The position numbers and the translations under genes were made by a program. A model generated the notes under the pieces. The model searched no databases. It was not told the origin of the DNA and saw nothing but the letters and a program-made list of their open reading frames with translations. Source: CAYRFQ01 sp964423615 (GTDB lineage Bacteria > Planctomycetota > Planctomycetia > Gemmatales > Gemmataceae). Taken from it: a DNA stretch of 44,451 nucleotides. Where the stretch lies: the NCBI GenBank assembly GCA_964423615.1, contig CAYRFQ010000059.1, forward strand, positions 1 through 44,451. The letters run 5' to 3'. The stretch's first letter is position 1; each line of letters begins with the position of its first letter. Shown here piece after piece: positions 17,738 to 25,328 of the stretch.

Positions 17738-18211
17738 TCACATGTGTCCTTTGAGCATCCGTTGTGTCTTTTCCCAACCTTCATCGAGGAACCGAAAATA
17801 CTCTTCGACGTTTATGGTTTGGGCGAGGTCACCTTCCAAGTGGAACAGCCACCCTTCTCCGTAATTATCGACGTTGATGGGCGTAGGATCCTTCAACAGT
17901 TCGTCGTTGAAGTCCATGAGCGTTCCGTTCATGGGTGCGTACAAATCCGATTCGGCTTTGGAAGTTTCGATGTGCCCGATCTCTTGCTTGAGTTCGAGGT
18001 CTGTCCCGCCATCGATGTTCCAGTCCAGGAAATACACGTCTTGCATGAGTCGTACTGCGTACGACGTGAACCCAAACCGTAACTTGCCGTCGATCTCTTT
18101 GCACCACATGTGGTTGCGGCAGTAGAGGTAATCGCCCGGCAAGTGGGCCTCGAATTTACCCATCATGAAAGTCATGTCGCCGCTTGTGGATGGATTATCA
18201 ATTTGACTCAA
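17738..18211 (-). CDS. GcvH-like lipoyl carrier protein
   Basis: 157 residues. The lipoyl hammerhead is clear: IGHIETSKAESDLYAPMNG with the lipoylated Lys85, then a PxxxNxDxYGEGWLF segment, as in glycine-cleavage H protein. It differs from a standard H protein by a 20-residue N-terminal extension, a C-terminal helix and two cysteines (Cys31, Cys37; YCRNHMWC) where H proteins usually read YTxxHEW. The TTG at 18211 has AGAGGG 8 nt upstream and is preferred over later ATG codons (Met13, 16, 17). It starts 28 bp after the radical SAM gene, implying one transcript. No gcvT or gcvP is in the window, so a role outside glycine cleavage is possible, but a dispersed gcvH cannot be excluded. Confidence 0.9.
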   Translation of the reverse strand: MSQIDNPSTSGDMTFMMGKFEAHLPGDYLYCRNHMWCKEIDGKLRFGFTSYAVRLMQDVYFLDWNIDGGTDLELKQEIGHIETSKAESDLYAPMNGTLMDFNDELLKDPTPINVDNYGEGWLFHLEGDLAQTINVEEYFRFLDEGWEKTQRMLKGHM

Positions 18212-18239
18212 AGTAATCGCCCTCTTCTCATGGCGGTTC

Positions 18240-19577
18240 CTAGGTATATCTCACGTTCCGGAATTGCGGCTCGAAGAACGTCGGTAACAATCGATCGATT
18301 TGCAACAATCCTTGACGAGTGAGTGTCACCGTGCCGTTGTTGACGTTCAGGTCGCCGCTGTTGGTCAACTCCTCGAATCCGTCTTTGAACTCCTCGCGGA
18401 TGTCTTTGCCGAATTTGGATCGAAAGTAGTCGGCGTGGATTTGTCCTGTCTTGAGTTGCAAGATCATCTCACGGATCAATAATTGGTCTTGGCGTACGGG
18501 CAAGGCGCGGCCCAATGGCAACTCACCTTTCTCGAGCGCCCCGACGTATTGTTCCCACTTGTCGAGATTCTGGACGTGGACGCCGCCGACGTGTCCGAAC
18601 GACGCGACGCCTGTTCCGAACATGTCCGCACCGCGCCACAACGCATCCCGGTAGACGAATTTCGTTTGGGCCTTGCTGCGGACCATCGTGTAGGCGCTGG
18701 ATTGTTCGTAACCGGCTTTGGCCATTTCTTCGAACGCGTAATCGACCCACGCTCGCTTGGTCGGCCAGTCGGCGATCGGTGGTTGGGCGGGTTGTTCTTC
18801 GCCGACGATGTTGAGTTCTTTTGAGAAGACGGTGTTGAACGGCAACTCCATCTGGTAGATCGTGACGCTGTCGGGGTTCATGTCGATGGTTTTCTGGACG
18901 CAGTCTTTCCAGTTATCCCAGGTTTCCCCAAGCATCCCCGCAATGAGGTCGATGTTGATTTGGTCGAAGTCGAAGTTCCTGGCCCAGTTGTAGGCCCTTT
19001 GAATTTCCGGGGAGAGGTGGGCGCGGCCATTTGTTTGGAGGATTTCGTCGTTGAAGTTTTCGATCCCGAAGCTCAACCGGGTGACGCCGATTTCTTTGAT
19101 CGTTTCTAGTTTGTGTTCTTGGAGTGTACCGGGTTCGCATTCGAACGTGACCTCGGCAGCCTTGTCCCACGGCAAGAATTGTTGGAGTTGTTCGACAAGC
19201 GACTTGAGTTGCTTGGAACTCAGATACGACGGGGTTCCACCGCCGAAGTAGAAATAGTGCAAGGGACGGCCACCGACGATCGGCATCTTGCTGTAGAGTT
19301 CGATCTCTTTGACCAGTGCATTCAGGTAGATCTCGATCTCCTGGGCGTTCTTGTCGGTGTAGACGCGGAAGTAACAAAACTTGCACCGCTTCCGGCAGAA
19401 GGGAATGTGAAGATACAGCCCAAGCGGAGTGTCAGGCCGTGGGGGTGCGTTGAGGACTTCGAGGGCATTCGCAACGTAGTCGGATTTCCAAGCCGAGAAC
19501 GGCGGGTAGTTGGCAACGAAGTAGTTGCCGAGTCCGGTCTTTTCCTGGTCTTGGGTATGGTCGACGGTTTGGCTCAT
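18240..19577 (-). CDS. HemW/HemN-like radical SAM protein
   Basis: 445 residues from the ATG at 19577. The radical SAM cluster motif is CRKRCKFCYF (Cys61, 65, 68), after HIPF as in HemW and HemN; FYFGGGTPS is the GGxTP SAM-binding segment, and VTFECEPGT and RLSFGIENFND are further family blocks. The C-terminal HemN-like domain ends with LTRQGLLQIDRLLPTFF. The fourth Cys of HemN (CxC) is replaced by Tyr-Phe, so it is closer to HemW (heme chaperone) or an uncharacterised paralogue than to true coproporphyrinogen oxidase. It opens the group with the lipoyl carrier, the peptidase and the Fe-S protein. The ribosome-binding site is weak (GGTGAT). Regulation may involve the hairpin at 19635-19661. 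Confidence 0.9.
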   Translation of the reverse strand: MSQTVDHTQDQEKTGLGNYFVANYPPFSAWKSDYVANALEVLNAPPRPDTPLGLYLHIPFCRKRCKFCYFRVYTDKNAQEIEIYLNALVKEIELYSKMPIVGGRPLHYFYFGGGTPSYLSSKQLKSLVEQLQQFLPWDKAAEVTFECEPGTLQEHKLETIKEIGVTRLSFGIENFNDEILQTNGRAHLSPEIQRAYNWARNFDFDQINIDLIAGMLGETWDNWKDCVQKTIDMNPDSVTIYQMELPFNTVFSKELNIVGEEQPAQPPIADWPTKRAWVDYAFEEMAKAGYEQSSAYTMVRSKAQTKFVYRDALWRGADMFGTGVASFGHVGGVHVQNLDKWEQYVGALEKGELPLGRALPVRQDQLLIREMILQLKTGQIHADYFRSKFGKDIREEFKDGFEELTNSGDLNVNNGTVTLTRQGLLQIDRLLPTFFEPQFRNVRYT

Positions 19578-19634
19578 GGCATCACCGGGGATTTGGTTTT
19601 GGAGGTAGGATTTGAGATTTCTCAATGCAAACAA

Positions 19635-19661
19635 AAGGACACCCTATTGTTAGGTGTCCTT
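19635..19661 (-). promoter_or_regulatory. terminator-like hairpin in the leader of the radical SAM gene
   Basis: A perfect 9-bp stem (AAGGACACC 19635-19643 with GGTGTCCTT 19653-19661) and a 9-base loop. On the minus strand it is followed by TTTTGTTTG, a U-rich tail, while on the plus strand no T-run follows. The gene on the other side is divergent, so there is no upstream minus-strand gene to terminate. It therefore looks like an attenuator in the leader, 58 bp before the start codon. Confidence 0.55.
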
Positions 19662-19684
19662 GAGGTATCCGTTTCCTTAGTCCC

Positions 19685-19712
19685 ATTGTACTTGCATTCG
19701 TGGGTCAAACAA
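19685..19712 (-). promoter_or_regulatory. candidate promoter of the radical SAM/lipoyl gene group
   Basis: On the minus strand TTGTTT (19707-19712) and TACAAT (19685-19690) are separated by 16 bp. Transcription would begin near 19678, giving a leader of about 100 nt that contains the hairpin at 19635-19661. Sequence match only. Confidence 0.3.
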
Positions 19713-19890
19713 GAGTCGAGTCGGTAGGAGAATCACTGAGACTGTCTTCGAAGGGACGGAAAGACGATTTCGGAGTTTCTCATTTTGTGGAGAAGCCAAG
19801 GGCGTGTATATACTGGGAAGTCGTGAGGCAACAACCGAACACACCATGGAAAAAGCCGAAGAATGATCTTTTGCCCTTCGAGAATCTTTT

Positions 19891-20664
19891 ATGGAATCAG
19901 AAACTGTATTGATCACCGGAGCGTCTTCTGGGATCGGACTGGAACTTGCCAAATTGTTTGCCACCGACAAATCGAATCTTGTCCTTGTCGCCCGGAGTCA
20001 GGACAAACTTGAAAAACTGGCAGACGAACTTCGTAAGACACACGGCGTGGAGGTCGTCGTGGTCGTCGCGGACCTTTCCGATCCGGCGGCACCAAAGGCG
20101 ATCTACGACCAACTCGATGCGACTGGGATCACCATCGATGTGTTAGTCAATAACGCCGGATTCGGAATACTGGGTCCGTTGGCCGACTCGAAAGTCGACG
20201 AACAGATGGGCATGGTCCAAGTGAACATGGCAGCACTGACGCATCTGTCGCATCTGTTCTTGCCGGGAATGGTCGAGCGGAAACGTGGTGGAATTCTGAA
20301 CGTCGGTTCGGTCGCGGGGTTCTTGCCCGGTCCGAACATGGCTGTGTATTACGCGACGAAGGCTTACGTTCTCCACTTCTCGGAGGGACTCGCCGAGGAA
20401 GTTCGAGACAAGGGCGTAACGGTCACTTGCCTGACGCCCGGCCCCACCGAAACGAGTTTTGGCCAAGTTTCTGGGATGGACAAGACGAGCCTCTTCCAGA
20501 AAAACGTGATGGGCGTCGAAGCCGTTGCGAAAGCTGGGCATCGTGGTTTCCGCAAGGGTAAAGTCATCGTCACGCCGGGAATCCGAAATAAGATGACGCC
20601 GTTGTTTATACGGTTGGGTCCGCGATGGTTGGTCAGGAAGATCGCGAAGGGATTACAGTCGTGA
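19891..20664 (+). CDS. short-chain dehydrogenase/reductase
   Basis: 257 residues, classical SDR. The cofactor motif TGASSGIG spans 9-16, NNAG is at 87-90, and the catalytic residues are Ser140 and Tyr153-x3-Lys157 (YYATK). The Arg in VLVARSQDKL after beta-2 suggests NADP(H) preference. The PGPTETSF segment and C-terminal KGKVIVTPGIRNK are typical of the YqjQ/DltE-like subgroup. Substrate unknown. The start ATG begins a normal SDR N-terminus; there is no clear Shine-Dalgarno sequence. It is divergent from the radical SAM gene and 32 bp upstream of aroB, so it may share that transcript. Confidence 0.93.
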   Translation: MESETVLITGASSGIGLELAKLFATDKSNLVLVARSQDKLEKLADELRKTHGVEVVVVVADLSDPAAPKAIYDQLDATGITIDVLVNNAGFGILGPLADSKVDEQMGMVQVNMAALTHLSHLFLPGMVERKRGGILNVGSVAGFLPGPNMAVYYATKAYVLHFSEGLAEEVRDKGVTVTCLTPGPTETSFGQVSGMDKTSLFQKNVMGVEAVAKAGHRGFRKGKVIVTPGIRNKMTPLFIRLGPRWLVRKIAKGLQS

Positions 20665-20696
20665 GCCCGGTGAGACTAACTGAGGAGTAGAGAGAC

Positions 20697-21788
20697 ATGA
20701 CGGACACTGTACGCGTAAACCTCGCCGAGCGTGGCTACGACATCCATGTCACAACGAACAGTCTCCACGAGATCGGTCCATTTGCAAAATCGTTGGGAAA
20801 GGGACGATTCGCCTGCGTCATCGCTGACGAAAACGTTGCAACGCACGCCGAACAAGTTAGCGAGTCGTTGCAAGCTGCCGGCTTTCGCACGGCAACGTGT
20901 CCTCGACCCTCAGGGGAGTCGCAGAAGTCGTTGTCCGTGGCAAGCGAACTCTATGACCGGCTGATCGAAGAGAAGGCCGACCGAAAGACACTTGTCGTCG
21001 CTGTCGGTGGAGGTGTCATAGGAGACCTTGGTGGATTCGTTGCGGCGACGTATGCCCGAGGGGTGCCTTTGTTGATGGTGCCCACGACTCTGTTGTCCAT
21101 GGTCGATAGCAGCGTGGGTGGAAAGGTCGGGGTCAACCACTCCAAGGCCAAAAACATGATCGGAGCATTCCACCAACCGGTAGGTGTGTGGATCGACACG
21201 AGTACCCTGGACACACTCCCCGACCGCGAGTTCCGGAGTGGTGTCGCCGAAGTCGTCAAGTATGGGGTGATCATGGATGTGCCCTTCTTCGAGTACCTCG
21301 AGTGCAATGTCGAGGCGATCTTGCGGCGCGATCCGGAAGTAATCCGGCATGTGGTGAAGAGATGTTGTCGACTCAAGGCTGATGTTGTCGAGAATGACGA
21401 GCGGGAAGAGACGGGGCTTCGCGCCATTTTGAACTACGGGCACACATTCGCCCATGCGTTTGAGAAAGCCGCCCAATTTGGGGAATGGCTTCATGGCGAA
21501 GCGGTTTCTGCGGGTATGGAATGTGCTTCGCACCTGGCACACCACCGCGGGCAGATATCCCCGGATGTCGTGACGAGACAAACCAGGTTGCTATCGGACT
21601 TCGGGTTGCCGTTGAAGTCTGATCTGTGGCCCGCACAGGAGCTGATTGCGACGATGCGCAACGATAAAAAGGCTGTGGCAGGGCAACTTCGATTTATCCT
21701 CCCGAAGAGACTCGGTGAGGTGGCGTTGTTTGACGATGTGCGAGAAGAGGATGTTGTGGAAGTATTGAAACAGATGGGGGCAGCGTGA
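20697..21788 (+). CDS. aroB: 3-dehydroquinate synthase
   Basis: 363 residues. It converts DAHP to 3-dehydroquinate, the second step of the shikimate pathway, using NAD+ and a divalent metal. Family blocks: VAVGGGVIGDLGGFVAATYARG (NAD binding), VPTTLLSMVDSSVGGKVGVNH, KNMIGAFHQP, a SGVAEVVKYG segment, and metal ligands in LNYGHTFAHA and LHGEAVSAGM. The ATG at 20697 is preceded by GAGGAG-type purines. The dprA gene follows 64 bp downstream, an arrangement that suggests co-transcription with SDR and dprA. Confidence 0.97.
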   Translation: MTDTVRVNLAERGYDIHVTTNSLHEIGPFAKSLGKGRFACVIADENVATHAEQVSESLQAAGFRTATCPRPSGESQKSLSVASELYDRLIEEKADRKTLVVAVGGGVIGDLGGFVAATYARGVPLLMVPTTLLSMVDSSVGGKVGVNHSKAKNMIGAFHQPVGVWIDTSTLDTLPDREFRSGVAEVVKYGVIMDVPFFEYLECNVEAILRRDPEVIRHVVKRCCRLKADVVENDEREETGLRAILNYGHTFAHAFEKAAQFGEWLHGEAVSAGMECASHLAHHRGQISPDVVTRQTRLLSDFGLPLKSDLWPAQELIATMRNDKKAVAGQLRFILPKRLGEVALFDDVREEDVVEVLKQMGAA

Positions 21789-21852
21789 GTGAGTGATCTT
21801 CCAATTGACGTTTCACTGCCTCGCTCAAAAGACCATTGAAAAAGGAACTCCC

Positions 21853-23142
21853 GTGCAGCCACTCTCCGACGAACAACATTCCCTGCTTACGTTGCACCTC
21901 ATCCGAGGGCTAGGTGCCAAACGTATCGCGTCCCTGGTGAAGCACTTCGGCTCGGCTTGGCGGGCGTCCCGCGCGACCGCCCTGGAGTGGAGCAAGGTTC
22001 CCTACATGAGTGAACGACAAGCGAACCAATTTCTGCATGACCTGCAGGGCATTGACGTCGATGCCGAACGGAAACGGGCTGACGAGCACAATGTGTCGTT
22101 CTGTTTCCGGCATGATTCCGAGTACCCCAAGATGTTGGGGGCGATCGAGGACGCACCTCAGGTCCTCTACGTCCGAGGTGAACTACTGCCACAAGACAGT
22201 TACGCCATTGGAATCGTCGGGTCGCGGCACTGCACCAAATACGGACGTACGATCGCCGAGCGATTGGCTTACGACCTCTCGAGGGCCGGGTACACCATCG
22301 TCAGCGGTTTAGCCCGAGGGATCGACGGAGCAGCTCACAAGGGGGCTGTGCAGGCAGGTGGTCGAACAATCGCTGTGCTCGCTGGTGGTCTCAGTTCGAT
22401 CTACCCACCGGAGAATAAAGACCTTGCCCAGGAAGTACAAACGGCCGGGGCGTTGCTCACCGAATCGAACATGCTCATGGAACCGGTCCGAGATGTCTTC
22501 CCGGCTCGCAACCGGATCATCAGCGGTTTGTGTCATGGCGTCGTTATCGTTGAGGCCAAGGAGAACAGCGGCGCGTTGATCACCGCACGCCACGCTACTG
22601 CACAGAAACGTTTCGTGTTCGCAATACCAGGACCGGTCGACAGTGGCTCGAGTGCTGGACCTCACCAACTCATCCGCGAAGGAGCCACCCTCATCCGCGA
22701 AGCTAGAGACATCCTCGAAGATTTGCAGGGGCATTACCCGATTCCAAGACCCATCCCTGGACAATCTCGTCAGGAACCATCGAAAGTGATTCAGGAGGTC
22801 AAGGAGGTGACTTCAGAGCTGAAACCTGCTACGGAACCTCCCGTTGAGCCCTCGACACCGAAGCCTCAAGAGAATCAGTCTTCGGTGCCGGATAAACCTC
22901 GCTCGAGTGTTCTGCCGTCACCGAAAACTGCCACGCCTTTAACACCTCCACCCGCACCCAGTCATAATCTCAACGGAAACGAAAAGCGTATCTGGGATTT
23001 TCTCGACGCAGGTCCAAAGTACCCCGACGAGATAACTCAGGAACTGGAAATCGAAGCAGGACAGCTGGCCTTCTTGCTTTCGATGATGGAACTCAATAGG
23101 GTCCTTCGGAAACTTCCTGGTGGGAGGTATGAGAGGTGTTAG
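21853..23142 (+). CDS. dprA: DNA processing protein DprA
   Basis: 429 residues from the GTG at 21853, which has AAAGGA about 6 nt upstream; an earlier in-frame GTG at 21793 lacks it. DprA loads RecA onto incoming single-stranded DNA during transformation. An N-terminal helix-hairpin-helix region (LIRGLGAKRIASLVKHFG) precedes the Rossmann domain with GIVGSRHCTKYG, SGLARGIDGAAHKGA, LAGGLSSIYPPEN, FPARNRIISGL and VVEAKENSGALITA. A Pro/Glu-rich linker of about 70 residues then leads to a C-terminal winged helix (EKRIWDFLDAGPKYPDEI). The linker is longer than in most DprA proteins. Confidence 0.96.
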   Translation: MQPLSDEQHSLLTLHLIRGLGAKRIASLVKHFGSAWRASRATALEWSKVPYMSERQANQFLHDLQGIDVDAERKRADEHNVSFCFRHDSEYPKMLGAIEDAPQVLYVRGELLPQDSYAIGIVGSRHCTKYGRTIAERLAYDLSRAGYTIVSGLARGIDGAAHKGAVQAGGRTIAVLAGGLSSIYPPENKDLAQEVQTAGALLTESNMLMEPVRDVFPARNRIISGLCHGVVIVEAKENSGALITARHATAQKRFVFAIPGPVDSGSSAGPHQLIREGATLIREARDILEDLQGHYPIPRPIPGQSRQEPSKVIQEVKEVTSELKPATEPPVEPSTPKPQENQSSVPDKPRSSVLPSPKTATPLTPPPAPSHNLNGNEKRIWDFLDAGPKYPDEITQELEIEAGQLAFLLSMMELNRVLRKLPGGRYERC

Positions 23143-23243
23143 CGCAAGAGCGATCATGACGACCCACCAAGGCTTCGTTGGAGCCATCAAGACCAGATCC
23201 GTCCTCATTTGAATTCCATGAACGTTGTTTGGAGAACTACCCA

Positions 23244-24155
23244 ATGCACCGATTTCAAGTGTCCTTGTTCGCCAGCTCGGTGGTTTTTGCTGTCACGATC
23301 TTACAAGGTGTTTACCCCGTAACTCCCGGGGAACGTACTTCCAAGAACGATACTCGCCTCAAGACAATTCTGGAACGCTTCCCATCCGCGGACACCAACG
23401 AAGATGGGGTCCTCACACTTCAAGAAGCTCTGGACTTTCGTCAACAGAAGAACCGAGCCAAGAAGAAGGGCGAGCGACCACCGACGTACAGCAAGCATTA
23501 CAAGAGGTACGAACACAAGAGCAAGAACGGCAAGGTCCTCGTCTACTATGTCATGCAGCCGGAGAAGTACGACCCACACAAGAATTATCCGCTGGTCCTG
23601 GCGCTACATGGTCGAGGTGGCAGCACCCAAGCCGCAACGACGTTGGGCACTCCGGCGATGCGAAAGAAGTATCCTTGTTTCGTTCTCGCGCCCACGAGTC
23701 CCAAAACGGCCACTTGGGGGATACCTCAGGGATTTCGTGAGAAACTTCGAAGCAAGGAACAGAAACTTGGTTTAGTGTTCGAGGTGATGGAAAAACTTCC
23801 AAAGAAGTGGAGCATTGACGCCAAGCGAATCTACGTCACCGGCCAGTCGATGGGTGGTTTCGGGACGTTCGCGGCGATCGCCAAGCGTCCTGGGTTGTTC
23901 GCTGCTGCCGTTCCGATCTGTGGTGGGTGGGATCCGACGGAAGCGAAGAACATGGTGAAGATACCGCTCTGGGCCTTTCATGGTGCTCAAGACAAAACCG
24001 TCCCGCCAAAACTGTCTCGGGACATGATTGCAGCCATCAAGAAGGCGGGAGGCAGCCCCAAGTACACCGAGTATCCCAACGTCGGACACGGGAGTTGGGG
24101 GCGAGCGTATGCCACTCCCGAGATGTGGGAGTGGATGTTTGAGCAGAAGAAGTAA
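23244..24155 (+). CDS. exported EF-hand/esterase fusion protein
   Basis: 303 residues. The start ATG 23244 has GGAGA 8 nt upstream and opens a signal peptide (about 1-24). Residues 50-61 form one EF-hand-like calcium loop (DTNEDGVLTLQE: D50, N52, D54, E61), followed by a basic linker. The rest is an alpha/beta hydrolase of the LpqC/phospholipase-carboxylesterase type: HGRGG oxyanion region, nucleophile elbow GQSMGG with Ser202, an FHGAQDKTVP segment with the acid, and NVGHGSW with the His. Probably a calcium-bound extracytoplasmic esterase; feruloyl- or acetyl-esterase activity is plausible but not shown. It begins 101 bp after dprA. Confidence 0.9.
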   Translation: MHRFQVSLFASSVVFAVTILQGVYPVTPGERTSKNDTRLKTILERFPSADTNEDGVLTLQEALDFRQQKNRAKKKGERPPTYSKHYKRYEHKSKNGKVLVYYVMQPEKYDPHKNYPLVLALHGRGGSTQAATTLGTPAMRKKYPCFVLAPTSPKTATWGIPQGFREKLRSKEQKLGLVFEVMEKLPKKWSIDAKRIYVTGQSMGGFGTFAAIAKRPGLFAAAVPICGGWDPTEAKNMVKIPLWAFHGAQDKTVPPKLSRDMIAAIKKAGGSPKYTEYPNVGHGSWGRAYATPEMWEWMFEQKK

Positions 24156-24268
24156 CGAAATCAACGTGGGCGTATCGTCAAGAGCTTCCCCAGACAAAGC
24201 CTATCTCTCCCACCAAAGAAAATGTGTAAGAGACGTTGAATCAATAGAATTTATTCCGTCACTTTTCC

Positions 24269-25084
24269 ATGAAAACTGACAAACAACTCTACAAAATCTT
24301 CGCGGCCAACCCGCAGTGGATCTTCGAACTTACCAGTCTCGAGTCCCCAGGCGATTGCGAGTTGAGGGCAGTGACACTCAAGGCTTTGGAACAGTCAAGC
24401 GATGCCGTGATCTTTCCCCGAGACGAGAACGAACCACTGGTCGTCCTGGAGTTTCAGTTTCAGGACGATCCCACGATCTACACACGCACAGCGATCGAAA
24501 TGGCATTGATCCAACAAGAATATTCCATGCGTGAAGTGCAGGGACTAATCTTCTTTCGTTACCCCAGCCTGGATCCGCAGACTGAGCCCTGGCAACAAAT
24601 CATTCGAGCCTTCCAATTGCGAGAGGTCATAGAAAGTCTCGCTCAACGGGATGCCGACCACCCGTTGGTGGCAGTCTTCCGCCCTGTTTTGGTGAGCAAC
24701 GAAACAACGCTCGAAAATCATGCTCGGGAATATTACAATCAAATTCGGAATAGTTCGTTGGCAGAACCCATCAAGTCCACTTTGGTTGATGTCTTTCTCA
24801 ACTGGTTGGAGCAACGCTTGAAACACAGGGGAAAAGAGGAGATCGAAAAAATGATGCTTGGCGATTTACCCGACATTCGTGAGACACAAACCGGAAAGGA
24901 TCTCATTCAGATCGGAAAGGTTGAGGGAGTGCAGCACGCCCTTGTCCGAGTTCTTGAGAAGAAATTCGGAGCCGTTGACGCCAACCATCGTCAACGGATT
25001 GAACAGTTGAAATCACCAGAAAAACTCGAAGAGCTGCTTTTTGAAGTGATGGAGGCCGAGGCCATCGACGAACTCAATTGGTAA
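24269..25084 (+). CDS. DUF2887/Rpn-type PD-(D/E)XK family protein
   Basis: 271 residues, cytoplasmic. The N-terminus MKTDKQLYKIFAANPQWIFEL and SSDAVIFP...PLVVLEFQFQDD match DUF2887, a family of Rpn-like recombination-promoting nucleases or putative transposases; the Asp and the ExQ pair fit a PD-(D/E)XK active site. The C-terminal half is helical and charged, ending in a coiled region like cyanobacterial relatives. Such genes are often multicopy and move between genomes. There is no visible ribosome-binding site before the ATG and no inverted repeats flanking it. Confidence 0.85.
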   Translation: MKTDKQLYKIFAANPQWIFELTSLESPGDCELRAVTLKALEQSSDAVIFPRDENEPLVVLEFQFQDDPTIYTRTAIEMALIQQEYSMREVQGLIFFRYPSLDPQTEPWQQIIRAFQLREVIESLAQRDADHPLVAVFRPVLVSNETTLENHAREYYNQIRNSSLAEPIKSTLVDVFLNWLEQRLKHRGKEEIEKMMLGDLPDIRETQTGKDLIQIGKVEGVQHALVRVLEKKFGAVDANHRQRIEQLKSPEKLEELLFEVMEAEAIDELNW

Positions 25085-25328
25085 GAACGTCGTGGACGTG
25101 AGCGTGCTGTTCCTCCTCCCCGGACATTCCGTTGCAGGCCTTCCCAGATTGGTTCCTAGGAGCATCCCTACTGCGAACAATCCGAGATTGCTGTCTGTTT
25201 CATTCTTAAGAATTTCTCCAGTATTACGCACACCTAAATTAAATCGGCGTTAGGAATGTCGAAGCCATAGAGACCAGTTTGTCGAATTCTTTCCTTTTCT
25301 TTCACTCCACCAAAAGCGAGGTTTATCT

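Noticed and set aside
17738..18211. Calling this gene gcvH
   Set aside because: The fold and Lys loop fit, but no gcvT/gcvP neighbours, a cysteine pair and extensions make the specific name unsafe.
18240..19577. Calling this gene hemN (coproporphyrinogen oxidase)
   Set aside because: The fourth conserved cysteine of HemN is missing and no other heme genes are nearby; HemW-like is safer.
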